Of a stretch of 64,000 nt of DNA, positions 28,123 to 35,986 are shown piece by piece. The notes under the pieces were generated by a model that had not been told where the DNA came from, did no database searches, and saw only the letters and a program-made list of their open reading frames with translations. The stretch's first letter is position 1. Each line of letters starts with the position of its first letter. The stretch lies in the NCBI GenBank assembly GCA_031553765.1, contig JAVBKY010000009.1:1-64000 (forward strand), written 5' to 3'. This DNA is from JAITMY01 sp031553765. GTDB taxonomy: Bacteria; Bacteroidota; Bacteroidia; Bacteroidales; UBA932. Made by a program: the position numbers and the translations under genes.

Positions 28123-28318
28123 CCCCCAACCCCCTAAAGGGGGCTATAACATGCTGCGTTTGCCAGCAGCGTCATTGCGAGCGAAGCGTGGCAATCTCAA
28201 GTTGTAATTGGCTTCACCAAGATGTGAGATTGCTTCGTTGTACCTCCTCGCAATGACGCTTCGAGGAAAAAGTTTAGGTAACCCACTGCGGTTATAGCCC
28301 CCTTTAGGGGGTTGGGGG
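28123..28318. repeat. Nested inverted-repeat element (CCCCCTAAAGGGGG outer, TCATTGCGAG inner)
   Basis: Perfect 28-bp terminal arms (28123-28150 and 28291-28318, containing CCCCCTAAAGGGGGCTATAAC and its complement) enclose a second inverted repeat of a different family: GTCATTGCGAGCGAAG at 28171 and CCTCGCAATGACGC at 28246-28259. The inner family recurs at about 49415-49502. One element has evidently inserted into, or been captured by, the other. Confidence 0.8.
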
Positions 28319-28351
28319 CAAATAGTAATTAGTAAATCGTAAATAAAGTTT

Positions 28352-29497
28352 ATGCGTTTAATTTCTCTTCTTCAGCCCAAAAAACTCAGCCTTGGTGCGG
28401 GTGCTTTGGATTTGTTTGCCGATGACTTTGTGGCGGCAGGTTACAAAAATTTGATTGTGGTTACCGCTCCTCCCATTGTGCCGCTTATAGGCGCGGCCAT
28501 GGATAAGTTGAAGCAGAATGGTGTTAGCATCACCATGATTGACAACATTCAGCGCGAACCAACGGTGGCCGATTTAGAAAATATTTTGGCTATTGCCGAT
28601 AAGGCCAATGCCGACAGCGTAGTGGGTATCGGTGGCGGTAGTGTTCTTGATTTAGCCAAGCTGGTTGCTGCCAAAATCAACAACCCCCAACCCATAAGCG
28701 GCATGTTCGGAACAGGATTTGTAAAGTGCCGTAACGCTTATCTGGCTTGCATTCCCACTACTTCGGGAACAGGTAGTGAGGTGTCGCCCAACGCCATTTT
28801 ACTTGATGAGTCTGACAGCATGAAGAAGGGCATTGTTAGCCCATTTCTTGTGCCCGATGGCGCTTACGTTGACCCAATGCTCACCGTTGGTCTGCCGCCT
28901 AAGTTCACCGCCGAAACAGGACTTGACGCGCTATGCCACTGCATTGAGGCGTATACCAACAAGTTTGCCCACCCCGTTATTGATATGTATGCCTTAGAAG
29001 GTATTCGCTTAATCAGCAATAACCTGATGGCGGCGGTAAAGGATGGAAAAAACATTGAGGCACGCACCAACCTCTCATTGGGTAGCCTTTATGGAGGCTT
29101 GTGCTTAGGCCCTGTAAATACATCGGCAATACACGCGCTTTCATATCCGCTGGGTGGCGAATTTCACATTGCGCACGGTTTGGCAAACGCCATTCTGCTG
29201 CCCGAAGTCCTTGCCTTTAATATGGATGCCGATATTAGAAAGCATGTCGATATTGCCGTAGCCATGGGCGTTGAGCGCGTAGGCTCCGATTTGGAAATAG
29301 CGAAAAAAGGAGTGGAAGTTTTGCGGAAGTTGGTACGCGATTGCGGTATTCCCGCTAAGCTAACCGATTTGGGCGTTGACCCATCCATGCTGGATAAGTT
29401 GGCCGAAAACGCCCTTACCGTACAGCGCTTACTCAAGAATAACCCCAAGGAGTTAACGCTGGACGATGCTAAAATGATATACAAGAATTTGTTTTAG
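28352..29497 (+). CDS. Iron-containing alcohol dehydrogenase (group III)
   Basis: A 381-residue cytoplasmic NAD(P)-dependent dehydrogenase. It shows the GGGSVLDLAK nucleotide-binding loop, PTTSGTGSE, and all four metal ligands of the family: Asp192, His196, His261 and His275, with normal spacing. Such enzymes reduce small aldehydes, for example lactaldehyde (FucO type), glyceraldehyde or butyraldehyde derivatives. In a window rich in deoxy-sugar and sugar-acid genes, reduction of L-lactaldehyde from rhamnose/fucose breakdown, or of an aldehyde released by a DapA-type aldolase, is plausible. It stands alone between a nested repeat and a convergent terminator. Confidence 0.9.
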   Translation: MRLISLLQPKKLSLGAGALDLFADDFVAAGYKNLIVVTAPPIVPLIGAAMDKLKQNGVSITMIDNIQREPTVADLENILAIADKANADSVVGIGGGSVLDLAKLVAAKINNPQPISGMFGTGFVKCRNAYLACIPTTSGTGSEVSPNAILLDESDSMKKGIVSPFLVPDGAYVDPMLTVGLPPKFTAETGLDALCHCIEAYTNKFAHPVIDMYALEGIRLISNNLMAAVKDGKNIEARTNLSLGSLYGGLCLGPVNTSAIHALSYPLGGEFHIAHGLANAILLPEVLAFNMDADIRKHVDIAVAMGVERVGSDLEIAKKGVEVLRKLVRDCGIPAKLTDLGVDPSMLDKLAENALTVQRLLKNNPKELTLDDAKMIYKNLF

Positions 29498-29510
29498 AAA
29501 ATTGCCCGAA

Positions 29511-29592
29511 ACCCTAACAGGGCCCTAAACCCTGTTAGGGTCTAAATAGTAATCCCTCACAAGAATTGAATTTCTGTGAGGGATTTTCTATT
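29511..29592. terminator. Bidirectional terminator / repeat, copy A
   Basis: An ACCCTAACAGGG...CCCTGTTAGGGT palindrome is followed by a second hairpin AATCCCTCACA...TGTGAGGGATT and a T tract. It separates the convergent dehydrogenase and TonB-like genes. Bases 29531-29592 are identical over 62 bp to 33713-33774. Confidence 0.75.
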
Positions 29593-30562
29593 AAAATTCT
29601 ATTTCCACTACAATAGCCTTGCCCTTTTCCCTGATCCACTCCGGACCGTTTTCGAGCAATCGCATTGCTTCTTTGTCACTACTATCGCAAAGGCTTTGTT
29701 TTACCTTAATATTTCCTGGTCGTCTGGTTTTTGGGTTTACGCTAAACTCAAGTATTACCTTCCCTCTTGCATGAGCACAACTGTCGTTGGAATATACTAT
29801 ATTTTCCCTAACATACTTGTAAAAATTTTCTTTATCCGTGCTCGCTTGCTGTTCTGCAGCCTTGCTTTTGCTCATCTGAACTCCCGCTACGCGACCTGTT
29901 ATAGTTGACGTAGAGCCTGTCAGATGCCTTTTCTTTTCTGTGCCATATCCTACAATTACTACCTCATCAAGCTTGCCGGAACTCTCGTTTAGTGCTATGT
30001 GTAGGGGCTGGGTAGGCGTGCTATCTACGGTAATGTGTAGTTCCGATTTTTCCTCAGCCGCCATAGCTATCACCGGCACCTCTGCTTCCATTACAACGTC
30101 TGCATCGGAATATGCATCCACCATTAACTCAACTTGTTTTTGCTTCACTTTTTTCTTTACAGGAGGGGTAGCGGCAATAATCCTACGCTCCACTTGCAAC
30201 TCCTCTGAGGCAGTTCTTGCCTCCATACTTTCGGCAGGAGCTGAGATTACAGCCTCCTTTTCCTCCAGCAGCGCAATGCTTGGAGTAGCCATATTTCTTT
30301 CCCTTGTCAACAGGTATGAACCGGCCACAACGCACAACAACAAGCTTGCCGCTACGCTCCACCAAAGGTAGCGTGGTTGGCGTTTTTTCGCTCGCTTGGA
30401 AATCAGTTGTTGTATTTCCGCAATGCGTTTGGCATGGTCACCTTCTACCATATCGAAGCCCTCCAGCGCCTCGTCCAAAAACGGGTCGCTCATGGCCTCA
30501 CGCTCTATGCGGTGTGCCTCTTTTCCTTTACGAAAACCTTGTATGTAACAAAGTAAATTCAA
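29591..30562 (-). CDS. Anti-sigma-like membrane protein with TonB C-terminal domain
   Basis: A 323-residue single-pass inner-membrane protein. The cytoplasmic N-terminus (about 1-62, FRKGKEAHRIEREAMSDPFL) is of the type found on Bacteroidetes TonB-like partners of ECF sigma factors. A transmembrane helix spans about 65-85. The periplasmic part has a Lys/Val-rich stretch, then residues 200-228 containing VGYGTEKKRHLTGSTSTITG. This resembles the TonB-box and plug entry of SusC receptors. A TonB C-terminal domain (about 266-323, GKVILEFSVNPKTRRPG) ends the protein. The start is TTG at 30562, eight nt after a perfect -7 element, so the transcript may be nearly leaderless. It lies 73 bp downstream of the sigma gene. 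It probably transmits envelope signals to the sigma factor; the plug-like segment is shared almost identically with the vWA gene. Confidence 0.75.
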   Translation of the reverse strand: MNLLCYIQGFRKGKEAHRIEREAMSDPFLDEALEGFDMVEGDHAKRIAEIQQLISKRAKKRQPRYLWWSVAASLLLCVVAGSYLLTRERNMATPSIALLEEKEAVISAPAESMEARTASEELQVERRIIAATPPVKKKVKQKQVELMVDAYSDADVVMEAEVPVIAMAAEEKSELHITVDSTPTQPLHIALNESSGKLDEVVIVGYGTEKKRHLTGSTSTITGRVAGVQMSKSKAAEQQASTDKENFYKYVRENIVYSNDSCAHARGKVILEFSVNPKTRRPGNIKVKQSLCDSSDKEAMRLLENGPEWIREKGKAIVVEIEF

Positions 30563-30570
30563 TGGCTATA

Positions 30571-30578
30571 CAAATATA
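30571..30578 (-). promoter_or_regulatory. Candidate -7 element TATATTTG (minus strand)
   Basis: A perfect TAnnTTTG on the minus strand, directly before the TTG start at 30562. The downstream bases TATAGC match those after the -7 element of the GH95 gene (44474-44487), so both may make leaderless mRNAs. Confidence 0.55.
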
Positions 30579-30593
30579 GATTCTCTCTTACCT

Positions 30594-30626
30594 AACCCTA
30601 ACAGGGTCTCAAAACCCTGTTAGGGT
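30594..30626. repeat. CCCTAACAGGG palindrome
   Basis: A 33-bp near-perfect hairpin (AACCCTAACAGGG / CCCTGTTAGGGT) in the gap between the sigma and TonB-like genes. It is one of five related palindromes in the window. Confidence 0.7.
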
Positions 30627-30635
30627 CTTGCTATA

Positions 30636-31208
30636 CTACTGTATTTTTTCTATGCAAATTTTCAAATTCCGTTTTCCATTCTGAATGTAGCTCTTCACAC
30701 TTTTTAGGTTGTAGCCTGTGACCTCCACCACATCAGCATACGATTTTTCTTCCATAAAAAAATAAAGAATACTTACGCGCTGTGGTTCGGGTAGCTGTTC
30801 CAAACAACGATTGAGCGCGTCCGTTTTATCCTCACCTTTTTCCCGCCTCTCATCTAATAGATGCAAAATAGCACCCATTTCCACAAATTGGGCGTTAAAA
30901 TCTACCGTAATTTCCTTTTTATCCTTGCGCAACGCCTGTAGACAGTGGTTTTTAGCCACGCTGTAAAGCCACGTTCTAAACTCCTTTATTTCGTATTTGG
31001 CAACCTTTTCCGTCAGCTCCTCAAACAGCTGCATTACACTATCCTGTGCTGTATCGGCATTGCCGAAATATTTCAGACACAACCCATACACCAGCGGAAT
31101 ATAGCGGCTGTACAACGTCCCGAAATGCTCCGCCTGCCCCGTTTCCACGTAGCGCTGCAGTAATTCCTCGTCCGTTTCCTCAAATATGTTACGCTTGGTT
31201 GAAAACAA
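30636..31208 (-). CDS. ECF-type RNA polymerase sigma factor
   Basis: About 190 residues with a region 2 (TLYSRYIPLVYGLCLKYFG, then DSVMQLFEEL and FRTWLYSVAKNHCLQALRK) and a region 4 helix-turn-helix (RCLEQLPEPQRVSILYFFM, SYADVVEVTGYNLKSVKSYI). This is the standard group IV sigma layout. No ATG fits: the long reading from 31280 starts at a TTG inside a repeat element. The TTG at 31208 is preferred because it lies 14 nt after a minus-strand TACTTTTG -7 element (31223-31230) and gives a normal ECF length. The product would direct RNA polymerase to an unknown regulon, probably under control of the downstream TonB-like protein, and may also control the divergent vWA gene. Confidence 0.8.
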   Translation of the reverse strand: MFSTKRNIFEETDEELLQRYVETGQAEHFGTLYSRYIPLVYGLCLKYFGNADTAQDSVMQLFEELTEKVAKYEIKEFRTWLYSVAKNHCLQALRKDKKEITVDFNAQFVEMGAILHLLDERREKGEDKTDALNRCLEQLPEPQRVSILYFFMEEKSYADVVEVTGYNLKSVKSYIQNGKRNLKICIEKIQ

Positions 31209-31222
31209 GGGGTAGTTTTTTA

Positions 31223-31230
31223 CAAAAGTA
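31223..31230 (-). promoter_or_regulatory. Candidate -7 element TACTTTTG (minus strand)
   Basis: It matches TAnnTTTG on the minus strand 14 nt before the preferred TTG start of the sigma gene. It lies just outside the MITE-like element, which could have replaced the original upstream region. Confidence 0.45.
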
Positions 31231-31245
31231 GGAAATTTTCTTACG

Positions 31246-31611
31246 TTACTTTGGCTTGACCCAAAGTAACCAAAAGTCAAAACCGAACGATGCTTCCACC
31301 CGCCACGTGCAAAACTGTATTTCGCGTCTCATACGACGCTCATAGTTTTGCTACGCTCTTGCCCGCACCGGCTCGCCATTCGGTCAGGCCAGCACACGCC
31401 ACCACACAAAGCCACGAGCGTGCAGGTGGGGTAGCCAAGTTGCCGTAAGGCAAATGCGCGTTGGGCGGAACGGCGACGAGCCGGCGCGGGCAAGAGCCGT
31501 AGAAACGCTGCGAAGGAGCGGACGTTACCGTCCGAGCTAGCGATTCACGGCGGCGCGTGGAAGTTTCGCCGTTCTTGATTTTTTGGTTACTTTTTCATCA
31601 AGGAAAAAGTG
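31246..31611. repeat. MITE-like element of about 366 bp with ~60-bp inverted ends
   Basis: The left end (about 31246-31312, starting TTACTTTGGCTTGACCCAAA) and right end (about 31551-31611, ending with a TTGGTTACTTTTTCATCAAG segment) are imperfect inverted repeats of each other, and each end also folds on itself. The interior is GC-rich compared with its flanks and has no supported ORF. It fills most of the 553-bp divergent gap between the sigma and vWA genes; the remaining 31612-31761 is A/T-rich leader in which I see no clear promoter. Confidence 0.7.
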
Positions 31612-31761
31612 ATAAAAAAACGAAAAATTATAATTTATTGATAATAAGATTGTTGACATCGTTTCAAGAAATATTTTTCATAATCCTTATGGAATTTCCC
31701 CCTCTCCCGCATCTATAACTTAAAGGCGAAACAAATTACTCACTTTTAAACTTATAGTATT

Positions 31762-33678
31762 ATGAAAACACAAAACTTAAAATCACTTATGATTACAGCG
31801 CTCGCTGTTTTACTAAGCACCTATATTGCGTTAGCGCAATCAATTGCCGTTACCGGAGTGGTGACCGATGCGCAGGATAACCAACCGCTACCTGGTGTCA
31901 CGGTTATGTTGAAGGGCGCCAATAAAGGAGTTGTTACCTCTGAAAAAGGGGCGTACAGCATTATTGCAAAAAAAGGGGATAAATTACGCTTCTCTTTTGT
32001 GGGCTACGAAGACAAAGAGGTGAAGGCGGTGGACACAGTACACGATGTAAGTTTATTGTACGCAAAAGGAAAGTTAGATGGAGTACTAGTTGTAGGATAT
32101 GGCGTAGAAAAGAAAAGGCATCTGACAGGTTCTACGTCAACCATCACAGGTCATGTGGCAGGTGTTAATGCTAGGGGAAAAACGGCACCTCACATTATGC
32201 TTTTCGAAAAGGTAATATCAAGTCCTGTAGACTACTACTATGATGCTGATATTTTCAGTAATGAGGGCTATGAGCATGCGGATGAAAATCGTTTTAAGTC
32301 GGCAGCAAACGATCCGCTGTCAACCTTCTCCATTGACGTTGACGCGGCATCGTACAGCAACATGCGTCGCATGGTAAATATGGGACAGCTACCGCCCAAG
32401 GATGCCATTCGTACCGAGGAGTTGGTCAACTATTTTTCGTATGACTATGAAAAGCCTACCGGAAAAGACCCTGTGAAGTTTACCGCTGAAGTGGGCGAAT
32501 GTCCATGGAATAAGCAGTACCGACTAGTACGCATAGGTGTTAAGGCGCGCGAAATAGCTTCTGATAATTTACCCGCCTCCAACCTTGTTTTTCTTATCGA
32601 CGTATCAGGCTCTATGTATGGCGCAACGCGATTAGATTTGGTGAAGTCGTCGCTGAAATTGCTGGTGAATAACCTGCGCGATGAGGACCGTGTGGCTATT
32701 GTAGTGTATGCGGGTGCTGCGGGTGAGGTGCTACCTTCAACTTCTGGTGCTGATAAACAAAAAATACGCGAGGCGCTGGATAACCTTACAGCTGGAGGTT
32801 CAACGGCAGGTGGTGCCGGTATTCAGCTGGCGTACAAAATTGCTCAAAAGAACTTTATTGAAAACGGAAACAACCGCGTTATACTTTGCACAGACGGTGA
32901 TTTCAATGTAGGCGTGTCGAGTAAGCAAGGTTTGGAGCAGCTGATAGAGCAGGAGCGAAAAAGCGGCGTATTTCTTACCATATTGGGCTATGGTATGGGT
33001 AACTACAAGGATAATAGAATGCAAACGCTGGCGCAAAAAGGTAATGGTAATCACGCCTATATTGACAATATTCAGGAAGCAAACAAGGTGTTGGTGCATG
33101 AGTTTGGGGGCACTATTTATACCGTAGCAAAGGATGTGAAGTTGCAGATAGAATTTAATCCCGCCAAGGTGCAATCATACCGATTGATTGGGTACGAAAG
33201 CCGCCTGCTCAACAAGGAGGATTTTAATGACGACACCAAGGATGCAGGTGAGATGGGCGCAGGGCATACCGTAACGGCCTTTTATGAGGTGGTGCCGGTT
33301 GGTGTAACAGGTAGTTTTCCCGGCAGTGTAGACGACTTGAAGTATCAGAAAAATCAGGCAGTGGAGGCAAGAATGGTGGCCGCTGGCTCGGATGAACTAC
33401 TTACCGTAAAGTTGCGCTATAAGCAACCCAACGAAGATAAGAGCAGCAAAATGGAGCTACCGCTAATGGATAATGGCAATAATAATGTGTCGGAGGATTT
33501 CCGCTTTGCAGCATCGGTAGTCATGTTCAGTCATCTGCTGCGCGATTCCAACTTCAAGGGTACTGCTACTTACAACGACGTTATTGCGCTTGCAAAAGGT
33601 GCGCTTGGCAGTGATGAGAAGGGCTATCGTCGAGAGTTTGTAAGGTTGGTGGAAGCGGTAAAGGGAATGGAAAAGTAG
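31762..33678 (+). CDS. Secreted vWA protein (YfbK-like) with carboxypeptidase-regulatory domain
   Basis: A 638-residue envelope protein. The signal peptide (1-25) is followed by a CarboxypepD_reg-like beta domain (about 28-100, GVVTDAQDNQPLPGVTVMLK), then residues 109-135 with VVGYGVEKKRHLTGSTSTIT, which look like the TonB-box/plug entry of a SusC receptor although no plug or barrel follows. Residues about 170-255 match the N-terminal region of YfbK-like proteins (DPLSTFSIDVDAASYSNMRR). A von Willebrand A domain follows with the MIDAS DVSGS at 280-284, and a C-terminal DUF3520-like region. It probably binds a partner through the metal site. It is divergent from the sigma/TonB-like operon and shares a near-identical plug-like segment with the TonB-like protein, which suggests a functional link. 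Confidence 0.85.
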   Translation: MKTQNLKSLMITALAVLLSTYIALAQSIAVTGVVTDAQDNQPLPGVTVMLKGANKGVVTSEKGAYSIIAKKGDKLRFSFVGYEDKEVKAVDTVHDVSLLYAKGKLDGVLVVGYGVEKKRHLTGSTSTITGHVAGVNARGKTAPHIMLFEKVISSPVDYYYDADIFSNEGYEHADENRFKSAANDPLSTFSIDVDAASYSNMRRMVNMGQLPPKDAIRTEELVNYFSYDYEKPTGKDPVKFTAEVGECPWNKQYRLVRIGVKAREIASDNLPASNLVFLIDVSGSMYGATRLDLVKSSLKLLVNNLRDEDRVAIVVYAGAAGEVLPSTSGADKQKIREALDNLTAGGSTAGGAGIQLAYKIAQKNFIENGNNRVILCTDGDFNVGVSSKQGLEQLIEQERKSGVFLTILGYGMGNYKDNRMQTLAQKGNGNHAYIDNIQEANKVLVHEFGGTIYTVAKDVKLQIEFNPAKVQSYRLIGYESRLLNKEDFNDDTKDAGEMGAGHTVTAFYEVVPVGVTGSFPGSVDDLKYQKNQAVEARMVAAGSDELLTVKLRYKQPNEDKSSKMELPLMDNGNNNVSEDFRFAASVVMFSHLLRDSNFKGTATYNDVIALAKGALGSDEKGYRREFVRLVEAVKGMEK

Positions 33679-33690
33679 TCAAATCCACCT

Positions 33691-33778
33691 AACCCTAACA
33701 GGACCCTAAAATCCTGTTAGGGTCTAAATAGTAATCCCTCACAAGAATTGAATTTCTGTGAGGGATTTTCTATTTAAA
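33691..33778. terminator. Bidirectional terminator / repeat, copy B
   Basis: The second copy of the two-hairpin element at 29511-29592, again between convergent genes (vWA plus, SGNH-like minus). The 62-bp stretch 33713-33774 is identical to 29531-29592. Confidence 0.75.
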
Positions 33779-33785
33779 CTCTATC

Positions 33786-34550
33786 CTACAGCAGCACCCT
33801 ACCCATCAAATCTGCGAATATAGCAGCCATTCGCTGTTGAATATATTGGTCTTTTCCCCTGAAAGGGTGAAAGCCATGCTTAATGCCTTCCATTACTTGG
33901 GTATCGTTGGCGTATAGCAGGCTGAAAGGTTGTCCCGTTATGGGGTGATTTTGTGCTTTAGAAAAACCAATGTACCTATCAAATTCTACTACCGGAAATC
34001 CCCACTTTGCGCCCAGCTGTCGAATGGTTGTATTGTAAATACCACGCGCATCATTCCAGTGTGTACAAAGAATAATTACAACAGGCTTTCCTGTTTTTGT
34101 GTTGTAATATTTTGAATTTTTATCCAGCCTCAACTTATAGCAATCATCCATGTAGCACTTAATAACGTAGTCGTAGGCAGCAGCATAGTTTGAACGGTCA
34201 AAAGGCGTTTTGTAGTCGGCGTAGTTTTCCCTCAGTTGCGTAGAATCCATCACATCCTTATCGTGCACCTGCATAATTACAAAAGCGTCTATCTCCTCCA
34301 ATTCCTCCCTTGTGTACAGTGTTCCCTCTATCATTCTATTAGCTGCTGATGCAATAGCCTCACCGCCAATGGCTCTGTTGATAGGTGTTGCATTCAGTCG
34401 CTCACAGCCCAGCTCAAACCAGCCGTTTTCGGACACAGCGAAAGAGGCTCCCGTTAGCAAAATCTTATACTTGGTAAGAGTATCTGCTGCAAGCGAGGTT
34501 GATACCACACCGATAAGTAGCAACAGAAATAGTACAATGTTTTTTTTCAT
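33786..34550 (-). CDS. Secreted SGNH-hydrolase-like protein (DUF5040-like)
   Basis: A 254-residue protein with a signal peptide (1-21, ending SLAA). It opens with KILLTGASFA, in which Ser36 sits where the block I serine of SGNH/GDSL hydrolases is expected. NRAIGG (block II-like) and a VIMQVHDKD segment (block III-like) follow, but the final Asp-x-x-His block is less clear (IKHGFHPF). The opening and NGWFELGCERLNA resemble DUF5040 proteins of Bacteroidetes. An esterase role is possible but not established. It lies 24 bp downstream of the membrane-protein gene at 34575-35525 and is probably co-transcribed with it. Confidence 0.6.
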   Translation of the reverse strand: MKKNIVLFLLLLIGVVSTSLAADTLTKYKILLTGASFAVSENGWFELGCERLNATPINRAIGGEAIASAANRMIEGTLYTREELEEIDAFVIMQVHDKDVMDSTQLRENYADYKTPFDRSNYAAAYDYVIKCYMDDCYKLRLDKNSKYYNTKTGKPVVIILCTHWNDARGIYNTTIRQLGAKWGFPVVEFDRYIGFSKAQNHPITGQPFSLLYANDTQVMEGIKHGFHPFRGKDQYIQQRMAAIFADLMGRVLL

Positions 34551-34574
34551 GATAAAGAGGTTTTAGTATGTCGG

Positions 34575-35525
34575 CTACAGCTCCCTTCCATGCAAATGAA
34601 ACGCCAAGCCAAACATCAGCTTGTAGCGCCATGACGAGTCGTATAGCGCGAGGTTGCTATTCTCGTAATCGATGGCAAAAGTTGTTTGCAGCGAAAAATA
34701 TCTGTGTATTCGTGTTCTTACCTCAAGTCGTGAAATGATGTAAGGATATACCTTTCCCAATTCGGGGTACTCGTCAATTACCGTTTGGTTGTAAGGCGAC
34801 GTAAGGCTCTGTTGGTACGATGTGCTGAGGTGCAGGTGCAGCACATCGGTAACGCACAGGTGAGCATTCACTATCAGCATGGGGCGAAACTCGCGGCTCA
34901 GCTGGTACATATTATCCTCCAGCGGTGTATGGCTGTTGATGAAGTTAATCATTTGCTGCATCTCGGGCGAACATTTTGCAATCTTATCCGCCTCATTCAC
35001 TTCCCACCTCGACCAATCGTACACACCACCTATGGCAAAATTCAGCTTAAAGTTGGGCAAGTGCAGACTCCACGGGTACAACAGCGCACCCACCTGAAAG
35101 CGGGTGGTAAGCCCGCGGAAGGAGTTGTTTTGAAAAATAAAAATGGGCTCAGCGTACAGGTGCTTAAAGCTAACCCGGTTACCACTCTCCGGCTTATACT
35201 TCATAATGCCGCTTGATAGTGCCAGGTAAGTATTATAGGATATGGTGGCGCTGTGGTCGCGCTCCACATCTTGGCTAAAAAGAAAATCGATATCGCTGCG
35301 CTCAAAAACGTAGCGCAGGTGCGCACCGCTTGCCATGTCGATGTCGGTGTAGCTCGCATTTTCATTATCCGACATCAAAAGAAAAAGCGACAAATCGGCG
35401 TACAGCGCATTGCTCACCAGCGTATCGTGCATGGTGAATTTTTGGGTGACGGTGGGGACTTGTGCATGCGCCATAAGTGAGCACAATAAAAGCAGGAGTA
35501 TGGCGAGGGGGCGGAGTAATTTCAT
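34575..35525 (-). CDS. Predicted outer-membrane beta-barrel-like protein, unknown function
   Basis: A 316-residue protein with a strong signal peptide (1-21, ending AHAQ). The mature part has many alternating hydrophobic/polar strands with aromatic girdles (HLYAEPIFIF, TRFQVGALLYPWSLHL, LNFAIGGVYDWSRW, YFSLQTTFAIDYENS, YKLMFGLAFHLHG) and ends in a short C-terminal strand, as in small outer-membrane barrels. I do not recognise a family. It is the first gene of a probable two-gene minus-strand unit with the SGNH-like protein and is divergent from the corrinoid gene. Confidence 0.6.
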   Translation of the reverse strand: MKLLRPLAILLLLLCSLMAHAQVPTVTQKFTMHDTLVSNALYADLSLFLLMSDNENASYTDIDMASGAHLRYVFERSDIDFLFSQDVERDHSATISYNTYLALSSGIMKYKPESGNRVSFKHLYAEPIFIFQNNSFRGLTTRFQVGALLYPWSLHLPNFKLNFAIGGVYDWSRWEVNEADKIAKCSPEMQQMINFINSHTPLEDNMYQLSREFRPMLIVNAHLCVTDVLHLHLSTSYQQSLTSPYNQTVIDEYPELGKVYPYIISRLEVRTRIHRYFSLQTTFAIDYENSNLALYDSSWRYKLMFGLAFHLHGREL

Positions 35526-35986
35526 TCGTTTGTACTGTCATTGCGGGCTTGACCCGCAATCTCCTTGAAAATGTAAATTGCTTAAAAAAACGTGCAATAT
35601 TACTCATAATTACTGATAGTTACAACTTTAAAGTTCATGCCCTACAGGCAATAAGTAGCATGTGGGGATTCCTGTGCTATTGATATTTATGCCCTAACGG
35701 GCAAAATAGAATTTTTAAAAATGTCCGTTAGGGCTAAATGTCAATAGAAAAAATGCTCCATTGCTTTAACCATTGCCCGTAGGGCATTAACTTTGTAAGC
35801 AGTAAGGTTGAAAGCCTATTTTGAGTAAATGTTGTATTTAATAGAAAATCAGCGGATTATAGATTGTTAGTTTGAATGTTTTATCCAGCCTTATTGTACA
35901 ACATACAATATTCCAAAATAATTTGTAAATTTGAGTTTTAGAGAATCTTAAATAGTCAATTGTAAATAGTTAAATTGTAAATTACC
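35526..35986. repeat. 461-bp divergent gap with nested palindromes
   Basis: Outer arms ATGCCCTACAGGCAAT (35637) and ATTGCCCGTAGGGCAT (35772-35787) enclose CTATTGATATTTATGCCC / GGGCTAAATGTCAATAG and an innermost GCCCTAACGG / CCGTTAGGGC. A TCATTGCGGG...CCCGCAA hairpin lies at about 35539-35562. The right 200 bp is A/T-rich and carries the corrinoid-gene promoter candidate. No ORF is supported. Confidence 0.65.
35926..35933 (+). promoter_or_regulatory. Candidate -7 element TAAATTTG
   Basis: A perfect TAnnTTTG match 53 bp before the corrinoid-protein start, giving a leader of about 47 nt that contains AAATAGT/AAATTGT repeats. Confidence 0.5.

Noticed and set aside
28123..28318. CRISPR array
   Set aside because: The repeats are inverted pairs, not regularly spaced direct repeats with unique spacers, and no cas genes are present.
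29940..30371. 143-codon plus-strand Thr/Ser-rich frame
   Set aside because: It is antisense to the TonB-like gene, and its composition mirrors the Glu/Ala/Val-rich coding strand.
31209..31280. Longer N-terminus of the sigma factor from a TTG at 31280
   Set aside because: The added residues translate the end of the MITE-like element and are not sigma-like.
29900..32170. Broken SusC receptor
   Set aside because: The VGYG/LTGS segments suggested SusC remnants, but both host proteins are otherwise complete and no plug or barrel sequence is present.
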